Positions 24,356-33,576 of a stretch of DNA of 64,000 bases are shown in pieces. Each line of letters begins with the position of its first letter. Position 1 is the first letter of the stretch. A program made the translations under genes and the position numbers. The stretch is from Apostichopus japonicus (lineage: Eukaryota; Echinodermata; Holothuroidea; Aspidochirotida; Stichopodidae). The notes under the pieces are model-generated. The model did no database searches. It was not told the DNA's origin and saw only the letters and a program-made list of their open reading frames with translations. The DNA is taken from contig NC_092578.1 in the NCBI RefSeq assembly GCF_037975245.1, forward strand, positions 16,064,821-16,128,820, read 5' to 3'.

Positions 24356-27300
24356 ATCAAATCAAATTGATATGAAATGTTCCTTAGACTAAGCTGACTT
24401 ATTTAACATACTGTATTATAAAAAAAATATCATTGACAACAAGATTTGAATAGCTAGAAATGGTAGTAAACATGCCACAATATAGTTAGCTTGAGAATTT
24501 TCCAAAATGTTCTTTCTTGAGCCAATGCTATAATCTTGTGACTACCAGTTTTTGTTTATCTGTATTCCCGTGTGCCTCTGCCAAAGATGTAATTTCATTT
24601 GAACTGTTTTGTAAGTGAGAGACAGGTATCTGGAACATTTGGCAAGAAAATAATGTGAAGTATATTCTCAGGTAGTTGTTGTTTGATTTATAGTTGTTTT
24701 TGATCAACTTCCTGGAAAAGTTCAAATTCGTGTTTGATATGCAACCATTAAATTTGGCGATTTCCTAGGTGGCAATCTTATGACACAGTTTCCATGGAGA
24801 TCCTTCTCAGTATGACACTTTAAAGCATTGTGTTGGAAACTTTTATTGCTCTATAAAATGGAATTAAAAGGAAGGTTTGTTAATGTCACTAAAGCATGAC
24901 TAATGTGTAACCATCTGAAAATGGATCATAGATGATGATTGAAGTTTCTCTCATGTTTTTTTAATGTACAGTACCGTTTGTCAGTTCAAAGTATTATGGA
25001 GATTACGTACGAATTTATCATTCAAGAGAGTGAAAAGTACAGTTACTGTTTCATTTACGGAACGAAACATAAACGCAAAAATGCAAAAAGAGGGGTTCTC
25101 AACAGGCAGCCTGTGGAACTAATTATTGCTACAAGAGATTCACTCCAGTCTGTACACTAACAGGAGGGGAGGGGGAGGTACTAGAGGGAGGGGGAGGTAG
25201 GAGGGGGAGATAGGAGGGGGAGGTAGGAGGGGGAGATAGGAGGGGGAGGTAGGAGGGGGAGGTAGGAGGGGGAGGTAGGAGGGGGAGGTAGGAGGGGGGA
25301 GCGTATGTGGATCTTGCTCAATCTAAATACAGTGAGAGTTAAATTCTCTCTGGCTGGCTGATCCTTTGCCCAATGTTTTGCTCTGACTCTAGAAAGTTAA
25401 AAAAGTGAACCAATGCTGTAAATTAAGTAATTGGAAGGTCTGAGATGTTAAGTAAACATCATTTGTTATTCAATCTGTTGTCAGTGACTATAAAGGAAGC
25501 AAGAACAGTCATTCCCTTACTACTGATTAATTACATCTACTGTACTATATGCTTTTGAATGGAGATTTACCAAAGTCTACTCTCAAGTACATTGATGTAT
25601 CAAGTATCTTAAAAGGGGCATATTGCATTGAAATGTCTGTTTATTTAGCAACAATTAACAGATTCCAGTTTGAAATTTAACCCTCTAAAAGGTGAAATAT
25701 AAACAAAGAAATCATAACTAAAACCATCACAGTTTACAGAAACACCCAAGCTCATTAACGGTCTTTCAATCACGAATCACGTCTGTTTCGTATGTGACAG
25801 AATACCCAGAGTCCTGGACACTGATTGGTCAAATAGAACAACAATGTTGACGTTACTGTAGCGTAGTCAGCCTAGCCTAGTTAGGGAAATTTTTGGAAAA
25901 TACAGTGGACTTTACCCAAGGATTAATGCACGATTACTCTGCCTATGGAAAAGAATCTTTATGGATGAGAACAATATGTTAGATGCGAATAGAACTTTCA
26001 GTACTAGCTTTGTCATTTTGTCATACATTGGCCATGATGACTAGTACATGTAGTCTGTGCAAGTTCAGTATGTAATATCAATACACAGTATGGTACAGTA
26101 TATTGTATAGGCTGTAATCATGGTTCAGCTACAACTAGTAGTATAGTACATCAATGTACGTATTATGAGCGAAACAGGAGGATTTGTTATTGTCTGGCAT
26201 CACATGGTAGAGATGATTTGATTGGTTGAGTTTAAAATATGAATGACAACAATGTGGTTTACATGTTTAATTGTTTGGGAGAACAGACATGTCAATTTTG
26301 ATGAAAAAGCTAATTATTTGTTAATTAGGGTTTCACTGAGTAACAATTCTATCACAGTAATCTCTCTTTCATCAATCCTACATTGCTGATATGTAAGTGA
26401 TAAAGGGAGTGCTAAAAAATTCCAGATAAATGCAATTGACATTTAAGGTCTGTGGACAGGAATTCTGATTCGGGGCAAGGGGAGGGGGAAGGGATTGGCA
26501 CCAAAACTTGAAGGATTGGGACACCTGTAGCTTTTGAAGTGTACACATGGAGGTGCCATTAATCAGAGGCATGCTAGTCTGCATGGGGGAACCCCAAATC
26601 CCCTCATCTGTGCCCCACCCAGCCTGGCTACCGTTCTGACCTTTTGAAGTTTCTTTTGCTGAATTTGCTTGACCAAACCTACTGAGTATTACTCAAAATA
26701 ATATTGGTAATTGATCAATTATTAGCAATCCTTGCAGATAATTCCACCAAATGGAGGTTTATTAGGGGAAATTAAGTCATGACTTGATTGAAATTTAATC
26801 ACCTATAGATCAAGCAAACTTTTAAGTACTGAAAAGTGTGCTGTATTGCTGCATTATTTGAAATGAAACTTGACCAACGAAAATGTGAAAGAAATACATA
26901 GTGAAGAGGTTTAAGTATCAAATAACATAAAACAAACAAAAATATATATATATGTATGAAATATATTCAACAGTATCAACTAAAGGTAGTTGAGTTCTAA
27001 ACATATTGTAGTTTATTTCTGCATGTGAGACAGAAAGACCCAAACCATACAAGTACAATGCAGAAATCAACAGACTGTATTTCACAATGCTTTACAGCTG
27101 ATGGACGTCTGATCTTAACGACCATTTAATTAGAAACAAAAACATCAATCTTAAGAGCAATGGAAAGCTCTGGCGAGATTGGAATTCGAAGCAGTCACCT
27201 TAGAATTTACGAGATTATTAGATTCATTTTAGGCTTTGGGTCATTGCCATGTCAGTCTAACATAACCTTTTCTTGATATTAACTTTTTTCTCTGCAGGAT

Positions 27301-30300
27301 TTCTGGCCCATGTTCTGCCATCACATCTTCACAAGTCTCCTTCTACTTTTCTCCTGGGTGTGCAATTTCGTCCGCATCGGGTGCCTTATAATTGTCATTC
27401 ATGATATCGCTGATGTCTTCTTAGAGGTAAATTTATGATCAATATATATGTAAGGTACCGTTCATGATACAATACCATTCTTGTAACTGGCGGGAAATTT
27501 AGCAAGGTTTTCCGACCCTGGTCCCTGATCCTGGAAACTTTCAATTCATCCCCCCCAGCCCCATATCTTACATCATCTTTGGTAATGACACAAAAGCAGC
27601 TGGTTTAACTAAGGGAAAGCTATGAAGTCACTTTTACCGTACTTGTAAAATTGTGACGGGGACCGCGGATCGCAAAGTCGGCAATGACTATAGCGCCGAT
27701 TGAAAGTCGGTAATTACTATTATGCTTAGATTAGTCCAAGTCGGCAGCATACAGAAAGGTTGTACTCAAAGCCGATTGACTTAAACTTGACTTAATCAGG
27801 TCACACATCAGGAGTCTATGCATGCTAAGTTCTTCAATACTGCCCTCATTACCTTCCGGGAAACATTTGATAACGTAGTTTTGATTCCTACACTGACTTT
27901 CTAAATGAAATTTAATGATGTGTACAAGTCTCCATGTCAATGCCTACAACTGAAATCCTATCAACCCTCAAAATGTTCCCCTAAAATCACATTATTTCTA
28001 TGAGGTGCTTTTTGGAGTTGATTATTATTAATTTTAAGAAAAATTTGTTTCAGCAGTGAGTACTCATTACATGTTTTCGATATGACTTAAATTATACAAG
28101 ATTTTATATCCTATGGGTCGAGTGGTTTCTATAGTTTTGTAATATTCACTCATACACATTGGTAGACAGTACCTTCAAATTCTATCAATCGAAGAGTCAT
28201 CGACTCCTTCATCTTATTAATGTCAGTGTTTTGTTTTTTTTTCTTGTACATTGTGTTCTTGGGACCTGCACTGATATAATTATCTCCATAACGTGATTCA
28301 TGTCTTCTTTTGTTTTTAATACAGTCAGCCAAAGCGTTCAACTATGCAAAGTGGGCATTATTATCTCACTGTATGTTTGCTGGTTTCGCCCTGTCATTCT
28401 TCTTCTGCCGAATTGTGATTTTCCCATTTTGGTAAGAATTTGAATTTTTTACCCATTTTTCATGTTCTTTTTTTTTCTTTTTTCTTGAGGTCAGTGAAAT
28501 ATATGAGACAATTTTCAAACAACAGACATGAGATGTATTCTAAAAATTTCCAATATGTATGATTTTGGATGGTGGGAGTTAAAGAGGCTAAGGGGAGGGG
28601 AAAAGATAAGATAAACACATGTTAAAGGCATTGAAGACTCGCACACAAAGAAACGTCTCATGCCGGTAATCTGACCTAGTTTCGAATGAGGTGTAACAGA
28701 AGTGTTAGACACCACCATCGTTCCCAGAAAATACACTCACAGCTTGAGTCGGTAATTAGACACTAGTGCACAGTGCAGCTATGGTCAATACCCACAACAC
28801 AGTGTACATAGCAGCGATGGACATCTCAGGTCTAGATAAAAGATAACAAGGTATCACGTTTCATTACTGTCTGCATTTTGTAGGGACACGAAAAAAACTT
28901 CACTTGCAAGCAACTGAAAGTTAACTTTTTCAGATGGCGGCACACGGTTTGGGGCGAGTCTTCAATGCCTTTAAAAATTAATGTATTCCTAAGGGCTCTT
29001 CTTTATATATTAGTAAGGACTTAGTTTAAACCAATGCTTCAATTGGAAACTTCTTTAAAAGTGATGTTCTAAAGTATCCCCTTACTAGGGGTAGGGGGAA
29101 AGAACGAGGGAACAGGAGTTTTTTTTACTAGACATATTGCAAAAGATTTGTCATCTTTAGTTTTATTTCACTTTTAACTACAAAACATTGTTTCTTTTCT
29201 GTTCAAAATGACAATTCTATGCACAAAGTGCAGCGTTACTGTATTCTTCATATCTCTATTAAAAATGCATGTGAAAAGTCTAGCAGAGAAAAAAGGATAA
29301 CCTTGAAAAGAATTTAAACAAAGCAATTTTATTTTGTTTAGGTTCCATTGAATGTATCAATGCCTATTGAAATAGCTTTATGTGTTTCTCATAATTTAAA
29401 AACAAAAATTCTTTGTACCCTTATATGCTCAAGGTTCATGAATTGTTGTATATCTTGTTAAGTTCCCAGAAACTGAGTACTTATCATTATGAAAGAAACA
29501 TTGCAAAATAAATATAAAAAACTTATTCACAAAGAGAAGTCTTCTTTCATTGTAGCATTAATGCCTACCCTAATCCAATTGATTCATATCATGTAAGCAA
29601 AAAAGAGCCCAAAATTAAAAATAAAATGTTTACTTTACATTTTCATTTCTAAATATGACTTATTAACATTCTATGAACCCCTCTCCCCCCCCCCCCCTCT
29701 CTAAAGTTTAAAGAAGTTTGATACATCATGTTATTTCAGTCTAGATTAGGCATCGACTTTTCATAAATGCAAGGTTCATTTTGTATATCAATTCCAAAGT
29801 ACAACCTATGCAATTAATCTCAAGGTAGCAGTACTTGTCAAATTGCTTACAGTAGCAAACCTATATACCTATAAACCTATATACAGTATGCGTTTGTGAA
29901 CGTCAGTGTGAAAACTTGTTGACTCACTTGGGGTGATGCTACTGTTGACTAACGAACGTTATACAATTGCCAGGTTTATTTGTTCTTAGTAACAACTGAA
30001 GGTCAAGGTGTAGATAATATTCTCCATTGTTCTGAATCTTTAGTTATCTTTGTCTTTGAATGTCACCTTTTTTGTATCTTGATTGTGTTAGATTGATATT
30101 TTAACAATTGAGTTAATAATGATGTGAAACATTGATAACACTCAAGTTTAAACAAGATATCCTCATGAAGTTCATGAACTGTTGCACAATGTTTTACATT
30201 CATTAGGTAAAGAGAGGACTTCTTGAACTCATAAAGTTTATATAATTTATATATTTTATATATTTTATGTGTTTTACATATTTTATATAATTTATATATT

Positions 30301-33300
30301 TTATGTGTTTTACATATTTTATATAATTTATATATTTTATGTGTTTTACATATTTTATATAATTTATATATTTTATGTATTTATATATTTTATGTATTTA
30401 TATATTTTATGTATTTCATATATTTTATATATTTTATGTGTTTTACATATTTTATATAATTTATATATTTTATGTGTTTTATATATTTTATATAATTTAT
30501 ATATTTTATATATTTTATGTATTTTATATAATTTATATATTTTATGTATTTATATATTTTATGTATTTATATATTTTATGTATTTATATATTTTATGTAT
30601 TTCATATATTTTATATATTTTATGTGTTTTACATATTTTATATAATTTATATATTTTATGTATTTATATATTTTATGTATTTATATATTTTATGTATTTA
30701 TATATTTTATGTATTTCATATATTTTATATATTTTATGTGTTTTACATATTTTATATAATTTATATATTTTATGTGTTTTATATATTTTATATAATTTAT
30801 ATATTTTATATATTTTATGTATTTTATATAATTTATATATTTTATGTATTTATATATTTTATGTATTTATATATTTTATGTATTTCATATATTTTATATA
30901 TTTTATGTGTTTTACATATTTTATATAATTTATATATTTTATGTGTTTTATATATTTTATATAATTTATATATTTTATGTATTTTATGTATTTTATATAT
31001 TTTATGTTTATAATAAGGTGCAAAGAATTGACAGTAAAAGTTGAAATATGTCACAGTTTTAGCTTGTTTGTAGGTCAAACATATACAATGTGGGAGAACA
31101 TTTATGTCCTCCATTTCATCTCAATGGTTTTTTATTCTAAAACACATATTGAGAAGCAGAACTAAAGTTTGCACTGACTTCAAGTTCAAAGAAATTTAAT
31201 GTATATCAAATACAAATTTGATTTCCATATTATTACATATTTCCTCCATTGAATAATTTAGGTTTGGTTCATCCCTGGGTTAGGTCTGTACCCCCTTCCC
31301 CCTAACACACACCCTCCTCCAATGACTTTCTTTATGGAGGATTTGAGTTTGTTTATCCCCCTCTTGAAAGAAGAGTGAGCTTTTAATACACATGTGGTTC
31401 AATAGATACGATATGTTCATTTCCTTGTCCTTGACAGTCTGTGAAAACCTTGTTGAGTGTATTTCTCTTTGCAGAGTTTTGACACGCTACATCTCGTAAA
31501 GATACCTTCAATGGATGAAAAGAAGCATTCAATATGTGTTTAATAATTAATAAATAAATAATTAAGTATATATATCAATGAAAGTACTCTAGAAAACTGA
31601 ACACCCACGGATTTTGTATACTGATCCAAGCAACAGTTAGCCACATCATTATTGGAGGAATGGTTCAGATTTGACTATGAATAAACATAAAGGGGAGGGG
31701 CTTAACAAAAGTGCACAGTCCTTTATATGAATCAAGTTAATAGCATTTTCATTATAAGGATATCTCACCTATAAGTTTATAATTTGTGTATATAAATCAT
31801 TGTAAAACTTGTCTCATTGTTTACACTATACACTCTTGGAGAGAGGGATTCCAGACCGTTAAAGACCCCGAAAAGGTTCCAAATACATGACAATTTTGGA
31901 CCCTTTTTCCTAAGTAACACGTTGAATAATCCTTGAAGAACCAAGATAGGTTCCAAATACGTGACAAGTTAGAACATTTTTTTCTAAGAGTGTAATATCC
32001 ATTTCTGTCATACATTTCTGGTAATTTTGTAAACATACTGAAGAAATAATAAATAAATAAATGAATGAATTAATTAATTAATGAGTCCTCAACCAGTAGA
32101 GCTAGTAAAAACTGCAATATGTTGATGTTAATTGGAAACACTTCTAAGGTATGGCTTTTTATACAATGTGGAGGAGGGTAAGAAAGGTTTATACTGACAG
32201 CAAGACATGATTTAATGAGTTCAGAGAGATCAAGTGATCGATGGAACGAAATTTGTATGCCTAAACCTATTAACGTTTCAAGCAGTTTTAGCAGATACTA
32301 ACTTTGATAGACTCTAGACTAGATATAAAATCCATCTAGACTTCTTCTCATTAATACTCATTGATAAGGAGGTACCTCTTTGTAAGTGGTATTTTAATTG
32401 TAAAATTTTGCAGACCGCTCTGGTAAAACTCTAACGTTTTCTTCCTTCTCTTCTGTTCATGTCTTCTCTCAAGGGTCATTCACAGTTCCATGGTCCTCAG
32501 CTGGCAGATCATCGGTCCTTTCCCGGCTTGGTTCTTCTTCAACGGATTGCTGTCGATAATGATGGCGCTCAACTTATACTGGTTCTATTACATCAGTAAA
32601 ATGGTGCTGAAAATTTTGAGAAGCGATGGAGTAAGAAAAATCAAACACTTTCAAACACTCATTCAATTTACTCATTATAACACAAGCAATTCAGCCCTAC
32701 TGTTCATCTAGTTTCGTAGGGACTTTTTTGGTAAATACTGAAAAGTTCTGGCTTATGGAGTCGTAGTAGTACGTATCTTCAGAGGAAATATAAAAGATGT
32801 ATTGTGCTCTGCATACACTGCAGAGGATGAGCAAAATGTGCCAATTTAGTATGGAATATATCTTAGCCTTGGAATAGCTAGGCAATGTAAGCCATGCTCC
32901 CTTGATAACCATGGCTTCTAATATACCTACCTAGTACTAAACATGTCTGACTTCTTAACTGAACTCTGAACAGTATTGAATGTGTATGAGTAGAAGTCAT
33001 TGTACCATTTACAAAACCCAACCTTGATATAATTTGCGTAATTGTTTTGGTCCCTACCTTATTCAGTCCGATAAATTTTGAATTTTCCCCCTTTCCTCCC
33101 TCACTTTTGAAATCCTGTGCATGCCATTGATATAGCCAATGGTGTGCAGTCCATAGCTATATATAGTTATATAGTTAACACAGCTATATAGTTAAATACT
33201 CAGTCCACATTGTTACCATGGATTATTAATATTATCATTAGTTCTATTATTCTTTATTATTATTATTATTCTTTATTATTATTATCATCATCATCATTAT

Positions 33301-33576
33301 CATCATTATCATTATCATCATTATCATCATTATCATCATTATCATCATTATCATCATTATTATCATTATCATGATTATTATCATGATTATGATCATGATT
33401 ATATTATTTATATTAATATTATGATTTTTATGACTTTTTTTGTCTCGTTCCAGTTGAAAAACGAGAAAGACATACGAAGCGAAGACGATGATTCTGATTC
33501 CGAAGAGGGAAGTGAAGAAGAAAGAAAAGTGGAAGCAAATGGAGCCAATCATCAGAAAATACCAAATGGTTCTTAA
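5471..33576 (+). CDS. CERS: Ceramide synthase (Lag1/CerS family), complete, eight coding exons
   Basis: Acyl-CoA-dependent sphingoid-base N-acyltransferase of the endoplasmic reticulum membrane, making (dihydro)ceramide. Joining 5471-5640, 10710-10946, 18260-18368, 18976-19068, 27298-27426, 28325-28431, 32474-32630 and 33454-33576 gives 1125 bases, 374 residues plus TAA, with every phase matching. Order: an N-terminal segment with WFWNDQFWLPENVSW, where N18 matches the glycosylated Asn of vertebrate CerS; a membrane segment at ~31-50; a Hox-like domain at ~65-130 (QLDW, WFRKRR); a TLC domain at ~136-330 with YFFELSFY, catalytic-type H211-H212 and the Lag1 motif H238-D239..D242; and an acidic tail, SEDDDSDSEEGSEEE, of the kind phosphorylated by CK2. 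It resembles CERS2/5/6; the exact paralogue and acyl-chain preference cannot be assigned. The ATG at 5471 has a strong context (A at -3, G at +4). Confidence 0.96.
7460..7575. repeat. Degenerate AGTGCACTTTA-type short tandem repeat
   Basis: The phrase (A/G)GT(G/A)CA(C/T)TTTA(T/C)TTCT recurs about six times with diverged 17-20-base spacing inside ceramide synthase intron 1. It is noncoding. Confidence 0.6.
9968..10334 (-). mobile_element. TTAA-flanked MITE family, copy 1
   Basis: Bounded by TTAA at both ends (9968-9971 and 10331-10334). The inverted ends are AAGGGTGTGAAGACTCG and CGAGTCTTCAATGCCTT. The body matches four other copies in this window, in reverse orientation relative to copies 2, 4 and 5. 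No target duplication beyond TTAA is seen. TTAA targeting is typical of piggyBac-class elements, but family membership is inferred from that alone. No coding capacity. Confidence 0.85.
10710..10946 (+). CDS. CERS: Ceramide synthase coding exon 2 (Hox-like domain)
   Basis: Acceptor TTTCTTGCAG precedes 10710 and donor GTGAGT follows 10946. It encodes residues 57-136, running from FIARPLGIALGVPTK through IFTKETRRPDG, QLDWSTREVEKWFRKRR and FTES. WFxxRR and the preceding QLDW are hallmarks of the Hox-like domain of animal ceramide synthases. Split codons at both ends join correctly with exons 1 and 3. Confidence 0.96.
13840..14395. repeat. Tandem repeat, three units of about 170-187 bp
   Basis: The landmark CATGGCTCAGTCCTT recurs at about 13901, 14071 and 14257. 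Each is followed by TGCAAGGTCTCT, a GTGGACCCCTGATTTACAAC-type block and GTGGTGGGTATTACA. The units also contain the short palindrome GGGTATTAC...GTAATACCC. Noncoding; lies in ceramide synthase intron 2. Confidence 0.85.
14951..14995 (+). ncRNA. Hammerhead-like motif in a Penelope-type element fragment, copy 1
   Basis: CTGAAGA followed by a short GATCC..GGATT hairpin and GAAACGTC resembles the hammerhead ribozyme core (CUGANGA, stem II, GAAA) with a self-complementary ACGU in place of stem III. Such ribozymes are known from Penelope-like retroelements. An extra A separates CTGAAGA from stem II and no good stem I partner is seen, so activity is doubtful. A second copy with the same flank (AGGCCAACTT) lies at 38717-38755. 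Confidence 0.4.
17783..18107. mobile_element. hAT-like MITE with 8-bp target duplication
   Basis: The left end CAGGGACATAGCCA (17783) matches the inverse of the right end TGGCTACGTTTCCTG (ending 18107) at most positions. Flanking octamers TTGCCCAT (17775-17782) and CTGCCCAT (18108-18115) agree at seven of eight bases. The 325-bp element contains a G run just inside the left end and no transposase frame. Confidence 0.8.
18260..18368 (+). CDS. CERS: Ceramide synthase coding exon 3 (start of TLC domain)
   Basis: Acceptor TCTCAACAG, donor GTAAGT at 18369. It encodes residues 136-172: CWRFGYYSFLFAYS, then EKWFWNMSLYWHDFPFH, equivalent to the WRFSFY...W..W..YPY stretch that opens the membrane part of vertebrate CerS proteins. 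Confidence 0.95.
18369..18975 (+). other. Ceramide synthase intron 3
   Basis: A 607-bp intron with C-rich runs at 18428-18437 and 18668-18682. Nothing else is recognised. Confidence 0.85.
18976..19068 (+). CDS. CERS: Ceramide synthase coding exon 4 (residues 173-203)
   Basis: Acceptor TTTGCAG, donor GTATGG. It encodes SINSSISNLYFFELSFYISL, then MLCAPRDVKRK. The YxxELSFY and D(V/I)KRK signatures are conserved in the TLC domain of ceramide synthases. Phase 0 at both ends. Confidence 0.95.
20195..20562 (+). mobile_element. TTAA-flanked MITE family, copy 2
   Basis: TTAA at both ends. The left end reads AGGCATTGAAGACTCGCCCC and the right end GCGCGAGTCTTCACACCCTT. The 360-bp body matches copies 1, 3, 4 and 5. 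Its internal frames are not open over a useful length. Confidence 0.88.
22042..22281. mobile_element. Foldback MITE flanked by TTAA
   Basis: TTAA (22042-22045 and 22278-22281) bounds a 232-bp element. Its arms begin GCCCGGGTCACATCTGCGCG and are complementary to the far end for about 48 bases with few mismatches. GTTGAATCGCG-type motifs are repeated inside. A single strand would fold into a long hairpin. CCCGGGTCACA termini with 4-bp duplications suggest a piggyBac- or Chapaev-type DNA element; the superfamily is inferred. Confidence 0.85.
22712..22784 (+). pseudogene. tRNA-derived sequence (tRNA pseudogene or SINE head, Thr-TGT-like)
   Basis: A 73-base stretch has a D-arm/A-box-like GATCAGTTGCTAGAGTGC, an anticodon loop CTTGTAA (anticodon TGT) and a T-arm/B-box-like GGTTCAAATTT at the expected spacing. 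The acceptor stem pairs poorly, so it is not a functional tRNA. It abuts the TTAA element starting at 22786. Confidence 0.45.
22786..23392. mobile_element. TTAA-flanked DNA element (second family)
   Basis: TTAA at 22786-22789 and 23389-23392. The inverted ends AGCAGCATTTTGC and GCAAAATGCTGCT are perfect for 13 bases, with partial similarity further in. The 600-bp interior has no transposase frame. The ends differ from the five-copy MITE family. Confidence 0.75.
24322..24353 (+). repeat. Homopolymer A run of 32 bases
   Basis: Thirty-two consecutive A bases followed by TAATCAAATCAAATTG. It could be the tail of an old retroposed sequence, but I see no target duplication or identifiable body. 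Confidence 0.9.
25164..25300 (+). repeat. G-rich 13-bp minisatellite
   Basis: About ten tandem units of TAGGAGGGGGAG(G/A). Each unit carries a GGGGG block plus GG pairs, so the plus strand has strong G-quadruplex potential. It lies in the transcribed strand sense of ceramide synthase intron 4. Confidence 0.92.
27298..27426 (+). CDS. CERS: Ceramide synthase coding exon 5 (Lag1 motif, active-site histidines)
   Basis: Acceptor TTTTTTCTCTGCAG, donor GTAAAT. It encodes residues 204-246: DFWPMFCHHIFTS through VIHDIADVFLE. The double histidine H211-H212 and the HD..D (238-242) are the conserved residues required for ceramide synthase activity in studied members, so this copy looks catalytically intact. 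Confidence 0.97.
27427..28324 (+). other. Ceramide synthase intron 5
   Basis: A 0.9-kb intron. A CAAAGTCGGCAATGAC...GAAAGTCGGTAATTAC imperfect direct repeat lies at 27672-27720. No gene is seen. Confidence 0.8.
28325..28431 (+). CDS. CERS: Ceramide synthase coding exon 6 (residues 247-282)
   Basis: Acceptor TTTTAATACAG, donor GTAAGA. It encodes SAKAFNYAKW..., a hydrophobic segment with FALSFFFCRIVIFPF and two bases of W282. It continues the Lag1 motif (LE..K..NYAK) of exon 5 and carries a TLC-domain membrane helix. Confidence 0.95.
28622..28974 (-). mobile_element. TTAA-flanked MITE family, copy 3
   Basis: TTAA at both ends; both termini read as AGGCATTGAAGACTCG in inverted orientation. The body matches copy 1 orientation (opposite to copies 2, 4 and 5) and is slightly shorter, 353 bp. 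Confidence 0.87.
30236..31012. repeat. AT minisatellite with a 300-bp higher-order repeat
   Basis: Built from variants of TTTTATATATTTTATGTG. Three perfect 36-bp units occupy about 30269-30376. Then a larger block of about 225 bases starting near 30363 recurs identically 300 bases downstream at 30663. The long plus-strand frames (up to 219 codons of Y, I, F, V, L and C) arise only because the repeat lacks stop triplets in these frames. Confidence 0.95.
31860..31992. repeat. Two-copy degenerate tandem duplication
   Basis: AGGTTCCAAATAC(A/G)TGACAA is followed by a TT(T/A)...TTTTTTCTAAG-type block and recurs about 73 bases later. Noncoding; ceramide synthase intron 6. Confidence 0.6.
32474..32630 (+). 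CDS. CERS: Ceramide synthase coding exon 7 (residues 282-334)
   Basis: Acceptor TTCTCTCAAG, donor GTAAGA. It encodes (W)VIHSSMVLSWQIIGPFPAW, then FFFNGLLSIMMALNLYWFYY and ISKMVLKILRSDG. It matches the last two membrane helices of CerS proteins (IxGPxPxWxxFN and LNxxWxYxIxKxxxK). Confidence 0.96.
32631..33453 (+). other. Ceramide synthase intron 7
   Basis: An 0.8-kb intron; its 3' third is the ATT/ATC microsatellite at 33242-33420. Nothing else is seen. Confidence 0.85.
33242..33420. repeat. ATT/ATC trinucleotide microsatellite
   Basis: About 180 bases of TTATTATCATCATTATCATC-type triplets with a few interruptions. It ends about 33 bases before the acceptor of the last ceramide synthase exon. 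The 113-codon minus-strand frame over it is a repeat translation. Confidence 0.95.
33454..33576 (+). CDS. CERS: Ceramide synthase coding exon 8 (acidic C terminus and stop)
   Basis: Acceptor GTCTCGTTCCAG. It encodes 40 residues, LKNEKDIRSEDDDSDSEEGS, then EEERKVEANGANHQKIPNGS and TAA. A highly acidic serine cluster after the last helix is typical of CerS proteins, where CK2 sites are known in mammals. The tail is cytosolic in the family's topology. Confidence 0.95.
   Translation: MKNEKDIRSEDDDSDSEEGSEEERKVEANGANHQKIPNGS

Larger units (their letters stand above)
19069..27297 (+). other. Ceramide synthase intron 4
   Basis: An 8.2-kb intron rich in mobile DNA: TTAA MITE copy 2 (20195-20562), a TTAA foldback (22042-22281), a tRNA-like sequence (22712-22784), another TTAA element (22786-23392), a 32-base A run (24322-24353) and a G-rich minisatellite (25164-25300). 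No coding exon is recognised. Confidence 0.85.
28432..32473 (+). other. Ceramide synthase intron 6
   Basis: A 4.0-kb intron holding TTAA MITE copy 3 (28622-28974), the AT minisatellite (30236-31012) and a two-copy degenerate repeat around 31860-31990. A C run lies at 29683-29697. No gene is recognised. Confidence 0.85.

Noticed and set aside
30269..31013. Overlapping plus-strand reading frames of 219 and 212 codons rich in Tyr, Ile and Phe
   Set aside because: They are translations of an AT minisatellite with exact repeats; no start context, splice signals or family resemblance.
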